From Candidatus Woesearchaeota archaeon (GTDB lineage: Archaea > Nanobdellota > Nanobdellia > Woesearchaeales > GW2011-AR4), in NCBI GenBank assembly GCA_016185875.1, contig JACPMS010000051.1, forward strand, positions 1 through 16,280: a stretch of 16,280 bases of DNA, written 5' to 3'. The position numbers were made by a program, and so were the translations under genes. Positions 1 to 7,200 of this stretch are shown in pieces; position 1 is the stretch's first letter, and the number at the start of each line of letters is the position of its first letter. The notes beneath the pieces are model-generated. The model was given only the letters and a program-made list of their open reading frames with translations, searched no databases and was not told the origin of the DNA.

Positions 1-362
1 GTTCCAGCCCCTGTCTTGTGTATCAATGCAGTGTCATGTAGTGTCTTGAAAATTGAGCTAATGTCATCTTCAATAGGCAGTACAAAGCAAGCAGCCAGCT
101 GCTGCAGCTTTCTCCCTGCATTAAACAATGTTGGCGAGTTCGGAAGAAAATCAAGAGATGCCATTAAATTATAAAATTCTTTCTCTGTTTCTTTCACATT
201 TTTTTTAGAATATTTATATTTTGCATCTGCCTGCGCAATATTTTTTGCAACTCTCCTGAACAAATTTTCAGGTTTTTCTATGGCTCTGCCTTTATTGTCT
301 TTTTTCAAGTAGCGCTGCTCAAGTATCAGCAATGCGTTTTTTGATAAATTAATTTTTTTCAT
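1..362 (-). CDS. nrdJ: Class II ribonucleotide reductase, N-terminal part (cut by window edge)
   Basis: I translated this frame by hand from the ATG at 362. It stays open for 120 codons to the window edge. It starts MKKINLSKNALLILEQRYL and contains NSPTLFNAG followed by QQLAACFVLPIEDDI, the hallmark of the adenosylcobalamin-dependent reductase that converts ribonucleotides to deoxyribonucleotides. The cysteine in AACFVL (codon 87-89) matches the N-terminal member of the redox pair, Cys134 in the Thermotoga enzyme. Its first residues align with about residue 115 of the complete reductase at 4292-7978, so this copy lacks the N-terminal ATP cone. It also has no intein at the cysteine where the other copy carries one. 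The start lies 3 bases after the vapC stop, suggesting co-transcription with vapBC. The catalytic core lies outside the window, so activity cannot be judged. Confidence 0.9.
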   Translation of the reverse strand, partial: MKKINLSKNALLILEQRYLKKDNKGRAIEKPENLFRRVAKNIAQADAKYKYSKKNVKETEKEFYNLMASLDFLPNSPTLFNAGRKLQQLAACFVLPIEDDISSIFKTLHDTALIHKTGAG

Positions 363-365
363 ATT

Positions 366-737
366 TTATTTTGCAAATTCAACCCCTATTTTATTCTCAA
401 ATTTCGAATCTCCAGTCAAGAAAGGTATATTTATTTCTAAGGCGTAAGCATAACCTACACAATCAACATAGCTTAGCTTTTCTTTCTTGTTAGCAAATTT
501 TATCTCCATTCCTTTCTTAATTATATACCTTGGGATTTTTACTGTAAACTCCGTCCATTCATCAAAATGATGTTCTGCAACTTCTTTTCCGTAATCTCTT
601 AGAAGCGAGTAATATAATTCCATAAGATTAAAATCTGAAGTGACGAGAATGTGGCTTGTGTACTGCTTATAGTTTCTATTTCCACCAATTAGTTCTATCA
701 GTGCGTAAGTGTCACAGAAGAAAACCTTAATGTTCAT
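366..737 (-). CDS. vapC: VapC-like PIN-domain toxin
   Basis: This is a small PIN-domain protein, a family of Mg-dependent RNases that act as toxins neutralised by VapB. With the start at 737 it has 123 residues. The acidic residues of the fold are visible: D9 in FFCDTYAL, E in LMELYYSL, D in YVDCVGYAYAL and D in FLTGDSKF. An in-frame ATG at 752 would add five residues (MMKDM). I prefer 737 because PIN proteins usually begin a few residues before the first Asp and because an AAGGAT sequence lies just upstream. The gene overlaps the vapB 3' end by 11 bases, the usual antitoxin-first, translationally coupled layout. A class II reductase starts 3 bases after its stop. Toxin activity is inferred from the family and the pairing. 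Confidence 0.85.
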   Translation of the reverse strand: MNIKVFFCDTYALIELIGGNRNYKQYTSHILVTSDFNLMELYYSLLRDYGKEVAEHHFDEWTEFTVKIPRYIIKKGMEIKFANKKEKLSYVDCVGYAYALEINIPFLTGDSKFENKIGVEFAK

Positions 738-951
738 CATATCCTTCATCAATCTCTTCCATGACTTTTTGCGTTGGTTTCTTCAATTTCAGTGTTCCAA
801 ACATTTTTTTGAGCTTTTTGCTGTAATCTTTAAGAACTAGTACTGTAATCTTTTCCCGTGGCTTTATGTTCTCCTCTTTAATTATTTCTGACGGTATGGT
901 TATCCCTAACGAATTTCCCCATTTTTTGGTTATAGCTTCGAATTGCTCCAT
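727..951 (-). CDS. vapB: VapB-like antitoxin, AbrB/SpoVT family
   Basis: This is a short swapped-hairpin (AbrB/MazE-type) DNA-binding protein. The N-terminal pattern AITKKWGNSLGITIPSEIIK is typical of VapB antitoxins, which bind both their promoter and the VapC toxin. The C-terminal half (KLKKPTQKVMEEIDEGYDEH) is the charged tail that normally wraps the toxin. I chose the ATG at 951 rather than 963 because GGTGAT, a match to the archaeal anti-Shine-Dalgarno, spans 961-956, 4 bases before 951 and inside the would-be first codons of the longer form. The product is 74 residues. A TATA-like element and an inverted repeat lie just upstream and probably serve autoregulation. Confidence 0.85.
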   Translation of the reverse strand: MEQFEAITKKWGNSLGITIPSEIIKEENIKPREKITVLVLKDYSKKLKKMFGTLKLKKPTQKVMEEIDEGYDEH

Positions 952-963
952 TTTTATCACCAA

Positions 964-992
964 AATTAGGTATAATCTAATTATATATAAAT
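964..992 (-). promoter_or_regulatory. vapB promoter with inverted-repeat operator candidate
   Basis: On the plus strand, AATTAG (964-969) and CTAATT (977-982) form a perfect 6-bp inverted repeat with a 7-base spacer. The repeat directly abuts a TATA-like run (TTATATATAA, 981-990) that would direct minus-strand transcription to start near 960. VapBC complexes commonly repress themselves by binding such palindromes. The binding is inferred; the repeat and its position are seen. Confidence 0.5.
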
Positions 993-1022
993 TTATTGTT
1001 TTTATTGTTCAATTTCAAAAAA

Positions 1023-1030
1023 TTTATATA
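1023..1030 (+). promoter_or_regulatory. TATA box for the PCD gene
   Basis: TTTATATA ends 24 bases before the ATG at 1054. With archaeal TATA-to-start spacing this gives a transcript that begins at or within a few bases of the start codon (leaderless). No Shine-Dalgarno sequence precedes the ATG, which fits. Confidence 0.55.
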
Positions 1031-1053
1031 AACCTAAATCAGGGAATTCTGTG

Positions 1054-1332
1054 ATGGAGCATTTGTCAATCAAGGACATACATGACAGGCTGGATGAGCT
1101 AAAGGACTGGGAGCTTATCGGGCATGAAATAACAAAGGAGTTCCGCTTCAAGGACTTCAAGGAGGCAATGGAGTTTGTGCAGAAAATCGGAGAGGAAGCA
1201 GAGCGAGAGCACCATCACCCGGATATACTGATAAGATACAATAAAGTGACAATAAACGTGACCACTCATGACGCTAATGGACTGACTTACAAGGATTTTA
1301 AATTGGCAAGTGTTATCGAGCAATTGATTTGA
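1054..1332 (+). CDS. Pterin-4a-carbinolamine dehydratase
   Basis: This 92-residue protein belongs to the PCD/DCoH family, which dehydrates 4a-hydroxytetrahydrobiopterin to recycle pterin cofactors. The full family signature is present: E50 and H54-H55-P56, then Y62, H72 and D81 at the expected spacings. The GTG at 1051 directly precedes the ATG. I prefer the ATG because the TATA box at 1023 places the transcript start almost on it. In archaea without an aromatic amino acid hydroxylase the substrate is uncertain, and some family members have been linked to molybdopterin or other pterin metabolism. The last 16 codons are echoed by a diverged copy at 1912-1959, on the far side of a toxin-antitoxin pair. 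Confidence 0.9.
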   Translation: MEHLSIKDIHDRLDELKDWELIGHEITKEFRFKDFKEAMEFVQKIGEEAEREHHHPDILIRYNKVTINVTTHDANGLTYKDFKLASVIEQLI

Positions 1333-1371
1333 AACGATAAGTATTTAACTCATTAAATAGTAGCACAGTAA

Positions 1372-1683
1372 ATGCAAACTTTTGTTGATTTATTCGATAG
1401 AAAAATAATTTTAACTGAGGAAATAAAAAGTCATATTTTAAAGAGGCCTGAAATGATTAACCATGAGGATAAAATTAAGGAAACCTTAAATGCGCCTGAA
1501 TTGCTGAAAAGAAGTGTCTCGGATGAAAAAGTAGTGATTTACTATAAATATTATATAAAAACACCTGTTACGCACAAATATTTGGCAGTAATTGTAAAGA
1601 TTAATGACAAGGAAAATTTTATAATATCTGCTTACTTTACAGACAGGATAAAGAAAGGTGAAATCGTATGGAAAAAAACTTGA
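1372..1683 (+). CDS. Putative toxin, BECR-fold (PBECR-like) nuclease family
   Basis: This protein has 103 residues. The pattern (KSHILKRPEM near residues 18-27, a central VVIYYKYY strand, KYLAVIVKI, then FIISAYFTDRIKKGEIVW at the end) resembles small proteins annotated as Barnase/EndoU/ColicinE5/RelE-like nucleases that are commonly followed by a DUF2283 gene, as here. The stop overlaps the start of that downstream gene by 16 bases, implying translational coupling, with the toxin first. A weak TATA-like TATTTAA (1342-1348) about 24 bases before the ATG could give a leaderless transcript. The family assignment is from memory of the sequence pattern. The RNase role is inferred and no catalytic residues are proven. 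Confidence 0.7.
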   Translation: MQTFVDLFDRKIILTEEIKSHILKRPEMINHEDKIKETLNAPELLKRSVSDEKVVIYYKYYIKTPVTHKYLAVIVKINDKENFIISAYFTDRIKKGEIVWKKT

Positions 1684-1904
1684 ATATTTGGTTCGACAAG
1701 GAAGGTGATTTTTTGGAGCTCACAATAGGAAAACCTGTAAAAGGCTTCTTTAGGGAAATTGGTGATGATATGTTGGAAAGAGTAGATGCAGAAACAGGCA
1801 AAGTCATAGGATTCTCTATTCTGAATTTTTCTAAAAGATTTGACAAGTTGAAAGAAACAAAAAGTCTGCATTTGCCAATAGGAATAGAGCTTAAAAGCGG
1901 TTGA
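1668..1904 (+). CDS. DUF2283 protein, probable antitoxin
   Basis: This 78-residue protein has the DUF2283 pattern: IWFDKEGDFLELTIG at the start, the FFREIGDDMLERVDAETGKVIGF core, and a short variable tail. DUF2283 proteins are frequent partners of small BECR-type or RelE-like genes, and this one overlaps the upstream toxin gene by 16 bases. The ATG at 1668 lies just after GGTGAAATC inside the toxin gene (1658-1666), which can serve as ribosome binding site. The antitoxin function is inferred from the pairing. Confidence 0.75.
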   Translation: MEKNLNIWFDKEGDFLELTIGKPVKGFFREIGDDMLERVDAETGKVIGFSILNFSKRFDKLKETKSLHLPIGIELKSG

Positions 1905-1959
1905 TAAATTTACTTATGGGAATTTTGAATTGGCTAATATAATTGAGCAGTTGGTTTGA
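1903..1959 (+). pseudogene. 3'-terminal remnant of a second PCD gene
   Basis: The 48 bases at 1912-1959 match the last 48 bases of the PCD gene (1285-1332) at 36 positions with no gap and end in the same TGA. The frame reads TYGNFELANIIEQLV-stop, against TYKDFKLASVIEQLI-stop in the intact gene. Differences are mostly synonymous or conservative (V/I, I/V, S/N, D/N), as expected if this piece evolved as a working PCD homologue and was later truncated. The frame extends back through GAT AAA TTT to 1903, at the antitoxin stop. There is no start codon or catalytic part, so it is a scrap, not a gene. Confidence 0.75.
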
Positions 1960-1986
1960 CAATAGGTTATAGTAAATGATGGTTAA

Positions 1987-3000
1987 ATGAACGAAGAAGA
2001 ATTAGGTGTTATCACAAGATTCAGTTATGCTTACAAAAGATTAGTGAATTCTTTAGGAGAACTGAAGAAACTTGATAAGTTAGCAAATAATGACCTTCCT
2101 ACAAACATTCTATTCAGAACTTTCTTATATTATGAATCTAATTATTCCATGTTTCACAAAATTGTAGAAGTCCTTACTAAAGAAATTAAACTAGGAAATG
2201 ATTATGTTTTATATCGCATTGACGATTCTGTCCTACGAATTGAAAAAACCAAAAAGATTTTTTCTAAACTGACTACTTATCAATATTTGATTCCATTTTT
2301 GGAAGTTCTTAATGAATTTATAACTGCCGCAGAACCATTTCTTTATGTAGTATTTACTATTACTCCCGAAATTTATTTTGAAATAATATCTTTATCTATA
2401 GAAAGAAGATTGCATTTTTTTAGTGATTTTGTTAAGAAAAATGCCATAATTCTCCATGGAGGATACTCTAATCCGAATGAGTTTTGGTTTCCAAGCATTA
2501 AAAGTTTCCTCGAAAATAAAGGATATGAAGTCTGGGCTCCACAACTTCCATATCTTAATCAACCGCCTGATTTAAACATACAATTGCCATTTGTTCTTCA
2601 AAATGGAAAATTCACTGAACAAACCACAATTATTGCTCATTCTGCAGGTTGCCCTTTGACTTTGAGTATTTTGGAAAATATTAATGTAAGAATTCATAAA
2701 GCAGTTTTTGTGGCAGGTTTTGCCGATTCTCATGCTAATGTGCCAAAGACAATATTACAAGGAATATATGACTGGAAAAAAATTCGACAAAATGTGAAAG
2801 ACATAATTTTCATCAATTCGGATGATGATCCATGGGAGGCTAATCACGTTCAGGGAAAACTCATGTTTTATTCTTTAGTTTTGGGAGGAGCACTCATTGT
2901 CCTACATGGACAAGGTCATTTTGGTTCAGTTACTTATTATCGAGAAAATCAACCTTACAATAGCTTTCCTTTTCTTGAAAAATTGTTGAGTTTACAATAG
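1987..3000 (+). CDS. Alpha/beta hydrolase (RBBP9/YdeN-like) with an extra N-terminal domain
   Basis: This is a 337-residue protein in two parts. Residues about 152-337 form a serine hydrolase of the RBBP9/YdeN kind: ILHGGYSN near 155-162, the nucleophile S219 in IIAHSAGC, an acid residue around D280-D281 in NSDDDPW, and H311 in GQGHFGS. Residues 1-150 are helical-looking and hydrophobic in places (101-135), and I do not recognise them; they show no clear signal peptide. The substrate is unknown. The gene is visibly more AT-rich than the SMC or reductase genes. It follows a toxin-antitoxin pair and a gene remnant, which suggests a horizontally acquired block. It ends 13 bases from the convergent adenosyltransferase gene. 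No strong TATA box is seen at the expected distance. Confidence 0.8.
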   Translation: MNEEELGVITRFSYAYKRLVNSLGELKKLDKLANNDLPTNILFRTFLYYESNYSMFHKIVEVLTKEIKLGNDYVLYRIDDSVLRIEKTKKIFSKLTTYQYLIPFLEVLNEFITAAEPFLYVVFTITPEIYFEIISLSIERRLHFFSDFVKKNAIILHGGYSNPNEFWFPSIKSFLENKGYEVWAPQLPYLNQPPDLNIQLPFVLQNGKFTEQTTIIAHSAGCPLTLSILENINVRIHKAVFVAGFADSHANVPKTILQGIYDWKKIRQNVKDIIFINSDDDPWEANHVQGKLMFYSLVLGGALIVLHGQGHFGSVTYYRENQPYNSFPFLEKLLSLQ

Positions 3001-3013
3001 ACGGGTTTTAATT

Positions 3014-3625
3014 TCAATACTCAATCCCTCTTCTCGCAACAATTCCCTTTTGCCAGGGATGCTTTACCCTATTGACAACAGAAACATAGTCAGCTATCTC
3101 CATCAATTCTTTTGGAGCGTCCCTTCCTGTTAAAATCAATTCTACTTTGCCGTGGTTTTTTGCAATCTCCAAAACTTCTTCAAGCGGTATCAAGCCTTTT
3201 TCAAGAACACAATTAATCTCGTCAAGAATAACTACATCGTATTCGCCGCTCTTAACCACTTTTTTTGCATGCTCCCATCCCTCCATTGCAGCATCCTTTT
3301 CCTTTATGTCCGGCTGGAAAACAAACCTTCCAGTCTTGTCTGAAAATTCCTGCAGATGCTTCTGCTTTTCCTTCAAGGCATCAACTCCAAACTGCTCAAT
3401 TATAAATCCTAACTTTTTGGAGCTGTACAATTCTCCTGTAAATCCGCTCTTAAGGAATTGTATCATATGAACGCTTAAATTGTTGCCTACAGCCCTCAAA
3501 GCCAAGCCTAAAGACGCTGATGTCTTTCCTTTTCCGTCGCCTGTGTAAACATGCACCAATCCAAGGTTTTCCTTGCTGTCGTCTCCTTTAACTTTTATGG
3601 GAGACTTTATTCTTGTTAATGCCAT
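3014..3625 (-). CDS. cobA: Cob(I)alamin adenosyltransferase, CobA/BtuR type
   Basis: This is a 203-residue enzyme that transfers the adenosyl group of ATP to cob(I)alamin, making adenosylcobalamin. The P-loop GDGKGKTSA lies at residues 29-37 after a short N-terminal extension. VVILDEINCVL is the family's Walker-B-like segment, and ILTGRDAP and the C-terminal KHPWQKGIVARRGIEY are typical. The length is normal. The start overlaps the Nudix gene by 10 bases, so the two are probably translated from one message. Its product is the essential cofactor of both class II reductases in this window, which gives the neighbourhood a shared logic of salvaged B12 feeding deoxynucleotide synthesis. No corrinoid ring synthesis genes are seen here. 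Confidence 0.93.
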   Translation of the reverse strand: MALTRIKSPIKVKGDDSKENLGLVHVYTGDGKGKTSASLGLALRAVGNNLSVHMIQFLKSGFTGELYSSKKLGFIIEQFGVDALKEKQKHLQEFSDKTGRFVFQPDIKEKDAAMEGWEHAKKVVKSGEYDVVILDEINCVLEKGLIPLEEVLEIAKNHGKVELILTGRDAPKELMEIADYVSVVNRVKHPWQKGIVARRGIEY

Positions 3626-4122
3626 TTTTTGTTGTTTCTTTTCAAATATTCAGATAAAACATCTACTGCTGAAGGCGATAATTTGCCGTTGTCTAACAAT
3701 TTCTTAATCTCATCCAAATTCGCAAAACTGCCGTCAGAGACTTCTGATTTATCAAGTCTCAGTTTACCATCATACACACATTTGAACACTGTCCTATTCA
3801 CATTATTTTCTTTCCTGCGAGATTTCAACTTAAAAAGTTTAATTAATTTGACTTCGGAAATATTAACTTCCTCAAAAAGCTCTCTTTTTGCAGCGTCCTC
3901 GTAACTTTCTCCTGCTCTTACAGAGCCTCCGATTTTAATATCATACATACTAGGGTAAAGTCTCACAGTAGCTGCTCTTTTGTGAACGAATAATTTTCCT
4001 TTGGAATTGAATACGATCACATTCGAAGTTCTGTGCAATAGGCTTTTATCCATCATTTCCTTCCATGTAGCTTTGCCTATTACATTATCATCATCATCGA
4101 CAATATCGACATATTCTACCAT
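3616..4122 (-). CDS. Nudix hydrolase, isopentenyl-diphosphate isomerase-like subgroup
   Basis: This protein has 168 residues. The Nudix box spans residues 66-88: G66, E72, R80-E81-L82 and E84-E85 are all in place, but the usual glycine near the end is N87. The N-terminal DIVDDDDNVIGKATWKEMM and the LLHRTSNVIVFNSKGKLFVHKR stretch match the YfcD/IDI-like branch of the superfamily, whose members act on diphosphates and whose substrates are mostly unknown. It is upstream of and overlaps cobA, and lies downstream of the complete reductase on the same strand. Roles in nucleotide clean-up or isoprenoid metabolism are both possible. The sequence does not decide. Confidence 0.85.
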   Translation of the reverse strand: MVEYVDIVDDDDNVIGKATWKEMMDKSLLHRTSNVIVFNSKGKLFVHKRAATVRLYPSMYDIKIGGSVRAGESYEDAAKRELFEEVNISEVKLIKLFKLKSRRKENNVNRTVFKCVYDGKLRLDKSEVSDGSFANLDEIKKLLDNGKLSPSAVDVLSEYLKRNNKKWH

Positions 4123-4268
4123 TTTTTTATTTTTGATATTTTGCTTTTATTTATTTTTGTAATATTTTTATTTAATGTGATTCTTATGTATTTTGTTATC
4201 GTAGTTTAATTTATTTTTTGATGGATATAATTGCCAACAAAATTTCATCTCTTTTTTGGGATTAACTT

Positions 4269-4291
4269 AAAAAATCAAAACAAAAGAAAAA
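4269..4291 (-). terminator. Oligo-T terminator after the reductase gene
   Basis: Directly after the stop of the complete reductase the minus strand reads several T runs (TTTTTCTTTTGTTTTG then TTTTTT). Archaeal RNA polymerase terminates on such U-rich tracts without a hairpin. The adjacent 4123-4268 spacer is AT-rich, holds no convincing ORF, and must contain the promoter of the Nudix-cobA pair, though no box stands out. Confidence 0.5.
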
Positions 4292-7200
4292 TCACATGCA
4301 AAGGCCCCAGCCGCAGCCTGGGCAGTGCAGGCATCCTTCCTTGATTTCAAGGAGTGTGCCGCATTCAGGGCAATTTTTCATTGCAAACTTTGATTTTGGC
4401 TTATCATCAGATTCACCTGCGAAAACCAAGCCGCTTTCCGATTCCTTAACCATCTGCTCCGGCTGCTTTAACTCAACCTTTACTTCTTCCTTTCGCTCTT
4501 TTGCCTTTGGCGCCACAAGCACCTGGTCCTTTATGCTTGTGTCCCTGAAAACAGTCACATCCTTGCATCCAAGCCTATAAGCCAAAATATAGCTTTCCCT
4601 CATGTGCTCGACAGTTGCATCAGCTGGGAAGTTATTGGTCTTTGATATCGAGGAATCCACCCATTTCTGGAAGGAAGCAAGCGCTCTTATGTGGTCCTCT
4701 GGCGTGATGTCCATTGCAGTGACTAAAACTTCCCTTATCCTTTCAGGCACGTATCCTATATTTTGAATGACACCCTTGTTGGCATTGATGTCCTCCATCA
4801 ATTTGTCATTGTAAAGCCCCTCTTCCCTCAGCACTTTTTCAGCAGCTGGATCAACATAATAAAAGCTCCCGACCTTCACATTCTTCTCAAATACAAGAGA
4901 GTAAACAGGCTCCATCCCGGATGAGCAGCCTGCAATCATTGAAATGCTGCCAGTTGGCGCAATTATTGTTGTGTAGCCGTTCCTGATGCCGTATTTTTTA
5001 ACATCGTCCTTTAACTTGTCCCACTCAAAATGCCATTCCTGCCTTAAATCAGCGCCTCTGATTGGAAGCCTTCCCTGTTTGTAGAAGCTCTTGTCATAAT
5101 AAGGCAGATTGCCCCTTGTTCGTGCCAATTCGATACTCTCAATTTTGCTCCAGTATGCAATAAACTCCATCAGCTGCTCCATAAATTTTCTGCCTTCTTC
5201 TGTATTGTAGCCAAGTCTCATCTCATAAAGCAAGTCTCCTACCCCCATTACCCCCAATCCGATTTTTCTTGTTGAAAGGCTCATTTCTTCAATCGCTTTC
5301 AGCGGGAAATTGTTTACATCAATCACATTGTCAAGGAATTTTGTGCATTTCATAGTCACTTCCCTTAACCCGTCCCAGTCTAAATATGTATTTCCCTCTT
5401 CATCCTGCTTGGCAAATGCCCAGACATTTATAGAGCCGAGATTGCATGGCTCGTTCGGGTAAAGCAAAACTTCCCCGCAAGGATTTGTTGTCACAATCGG
5501 TCCAAGGTGCTCGTAAAATGGATTGTAGTCATTAACCTTGTCAAAGAAAATCACGCCAGGCTCTGCAGACTCCCAAGCCTGGTAGACAATCTTGTCAAAA
5601 AGCACTCTTGGATTTACATGCCTTACTACTTTACCATCTTTTGGGTTAATTAAGGGATAAGGCTCATTCTTTTCATAATAATCCCAGAAATCCGACATTA
5701 TAAGCACTGATATGTTAAAATTCCTTAATGCCTTGTTGCCTTCTTTCGCAGTTATAAACCTCTCAATGTCAGGATGGTTGCTGTTGAGAATGCCCATGTT
5801 TGCCCCTCTTCTTATGCCGCCTTGCTTGATGACCTCTGTCATTGTGTCAAACAGCCTCATAAAGCTTATCGGGCCGGATGCAATGCCTCCAGTTGAGCTT
5901 ACAAAGTCGCCTTCAGGCCTTAATTTGGAGAAGTTGTAGCCCATGCCGCCGCCAGCCTTGAATACGATTGCAGTATTCTTCAAAGTTTCCATGATTCCGT
6001 CTATGGAGTCAGGCACATCCAAGACAAAACAATTATGCACAGACACCATGTTTGCAACATAAGAATGGTCTTCCTGAACTTCAAGGTTATAAACTGGTCC
6101 AACATACTCTATTTTTAAGATATTCTCTATTTTTGTAAAAATTACATCATTAACAACAAAAGTATTGGGCTTGTAGCCCGTGTCTGTCTCTTGCCTGCCG
6201 TATAATTCGTTGATAAGTAAAAGTCCTTGTTCGCCGCTTATTGTGCATCTGTATGGTTGTGTTGAGCCCAGCTTTGGCATTGATTCTTTTCCTAGCGCAG
6301 CAAAAACCCCACAGCGCATGGTCATCTGCCAGAAAGCATAAACTACATTTTGATTGCACATAACAAGCCTCGCATTGGTTTTATTGGAATTTTTGAATAT
6401 AGTGCCGTCCCCCCTTATAAGGCCCGCCATCAAACCTTTTTGCTTATGTTGAGGCAACTTCATTATCCAGTGCGGTATGTGCTTTTTATTGTAGCCCCTG
6501 CCTAAAATATTCTCAAAAAAATTGGCCAATATTGTGGAATGAAACCTTAAAGAAAGCCATTTTCTTGCCTCTGAATTTGTTCTTTCTATCCTTGAGGAAA
6601 TGCCAAATTTTTTCTCCATTATAGAAGTTACTTCTTGGCAATAGGCTTCCTCATCTATGGAAAAGGTAAACCTCACACAATCTTTGTCTGCAATAGAGCC
6701 TTCTGAAAGGTAATACCCAAATAATTTCATTACGTCATTGTCTACAATAATGGTGTTTTTAACAGGCTTTGTAGTATGAACAAAAGCATCAAACTTTCCT
6801 CCTTTGTATTTGTAACTGCATTCATCTTTCTCATTCACATTTACATTTTTTACTATATCACTAACTTTTATTTGTTCAACATCTTCAACTTCTTTAGGGC
6901 AGGATAGGGCCACATAATCTCCTTCTTTAAGCGAATTAAGTGGAAGCCATTGTATTTTGTTATCTTTATAGCTTAAAATTGGATGCTCTTCTGTAACAAG
7001 CATAGAAGGCTTTGGAAGCTTGCTGCAGCTTACTTTGTATAACGAATCTGTATTTCTTACATATACCTTCTCAACTTTTCTGAACCTTCCCTTATGGGTT
7101 AGCACCAAGTCACCAACTTTAATGTCTTTTATTTCCTTTGGTCCTTTTTCCGTCATTATTGCCTGGTTTGGATGAAAGCATGCGCTGCCCATCCCCAAAG

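Noticed and set aside
1976..1986. Tiny ATG ATG GTT AAA TGA leader peptide before the hydrolase
   Set aside because: Three or four codons overlapping the hydrolase start arise easily by chance, and no regulatory structure surrounds them.
4296..4580. Plus-strand open frames across the reductase (here, and at 5712, 7172, 7588 and elsewhere)
   Set aside because: They are antisense shadows of a clearly coding gene, with no start signals and biased composition.
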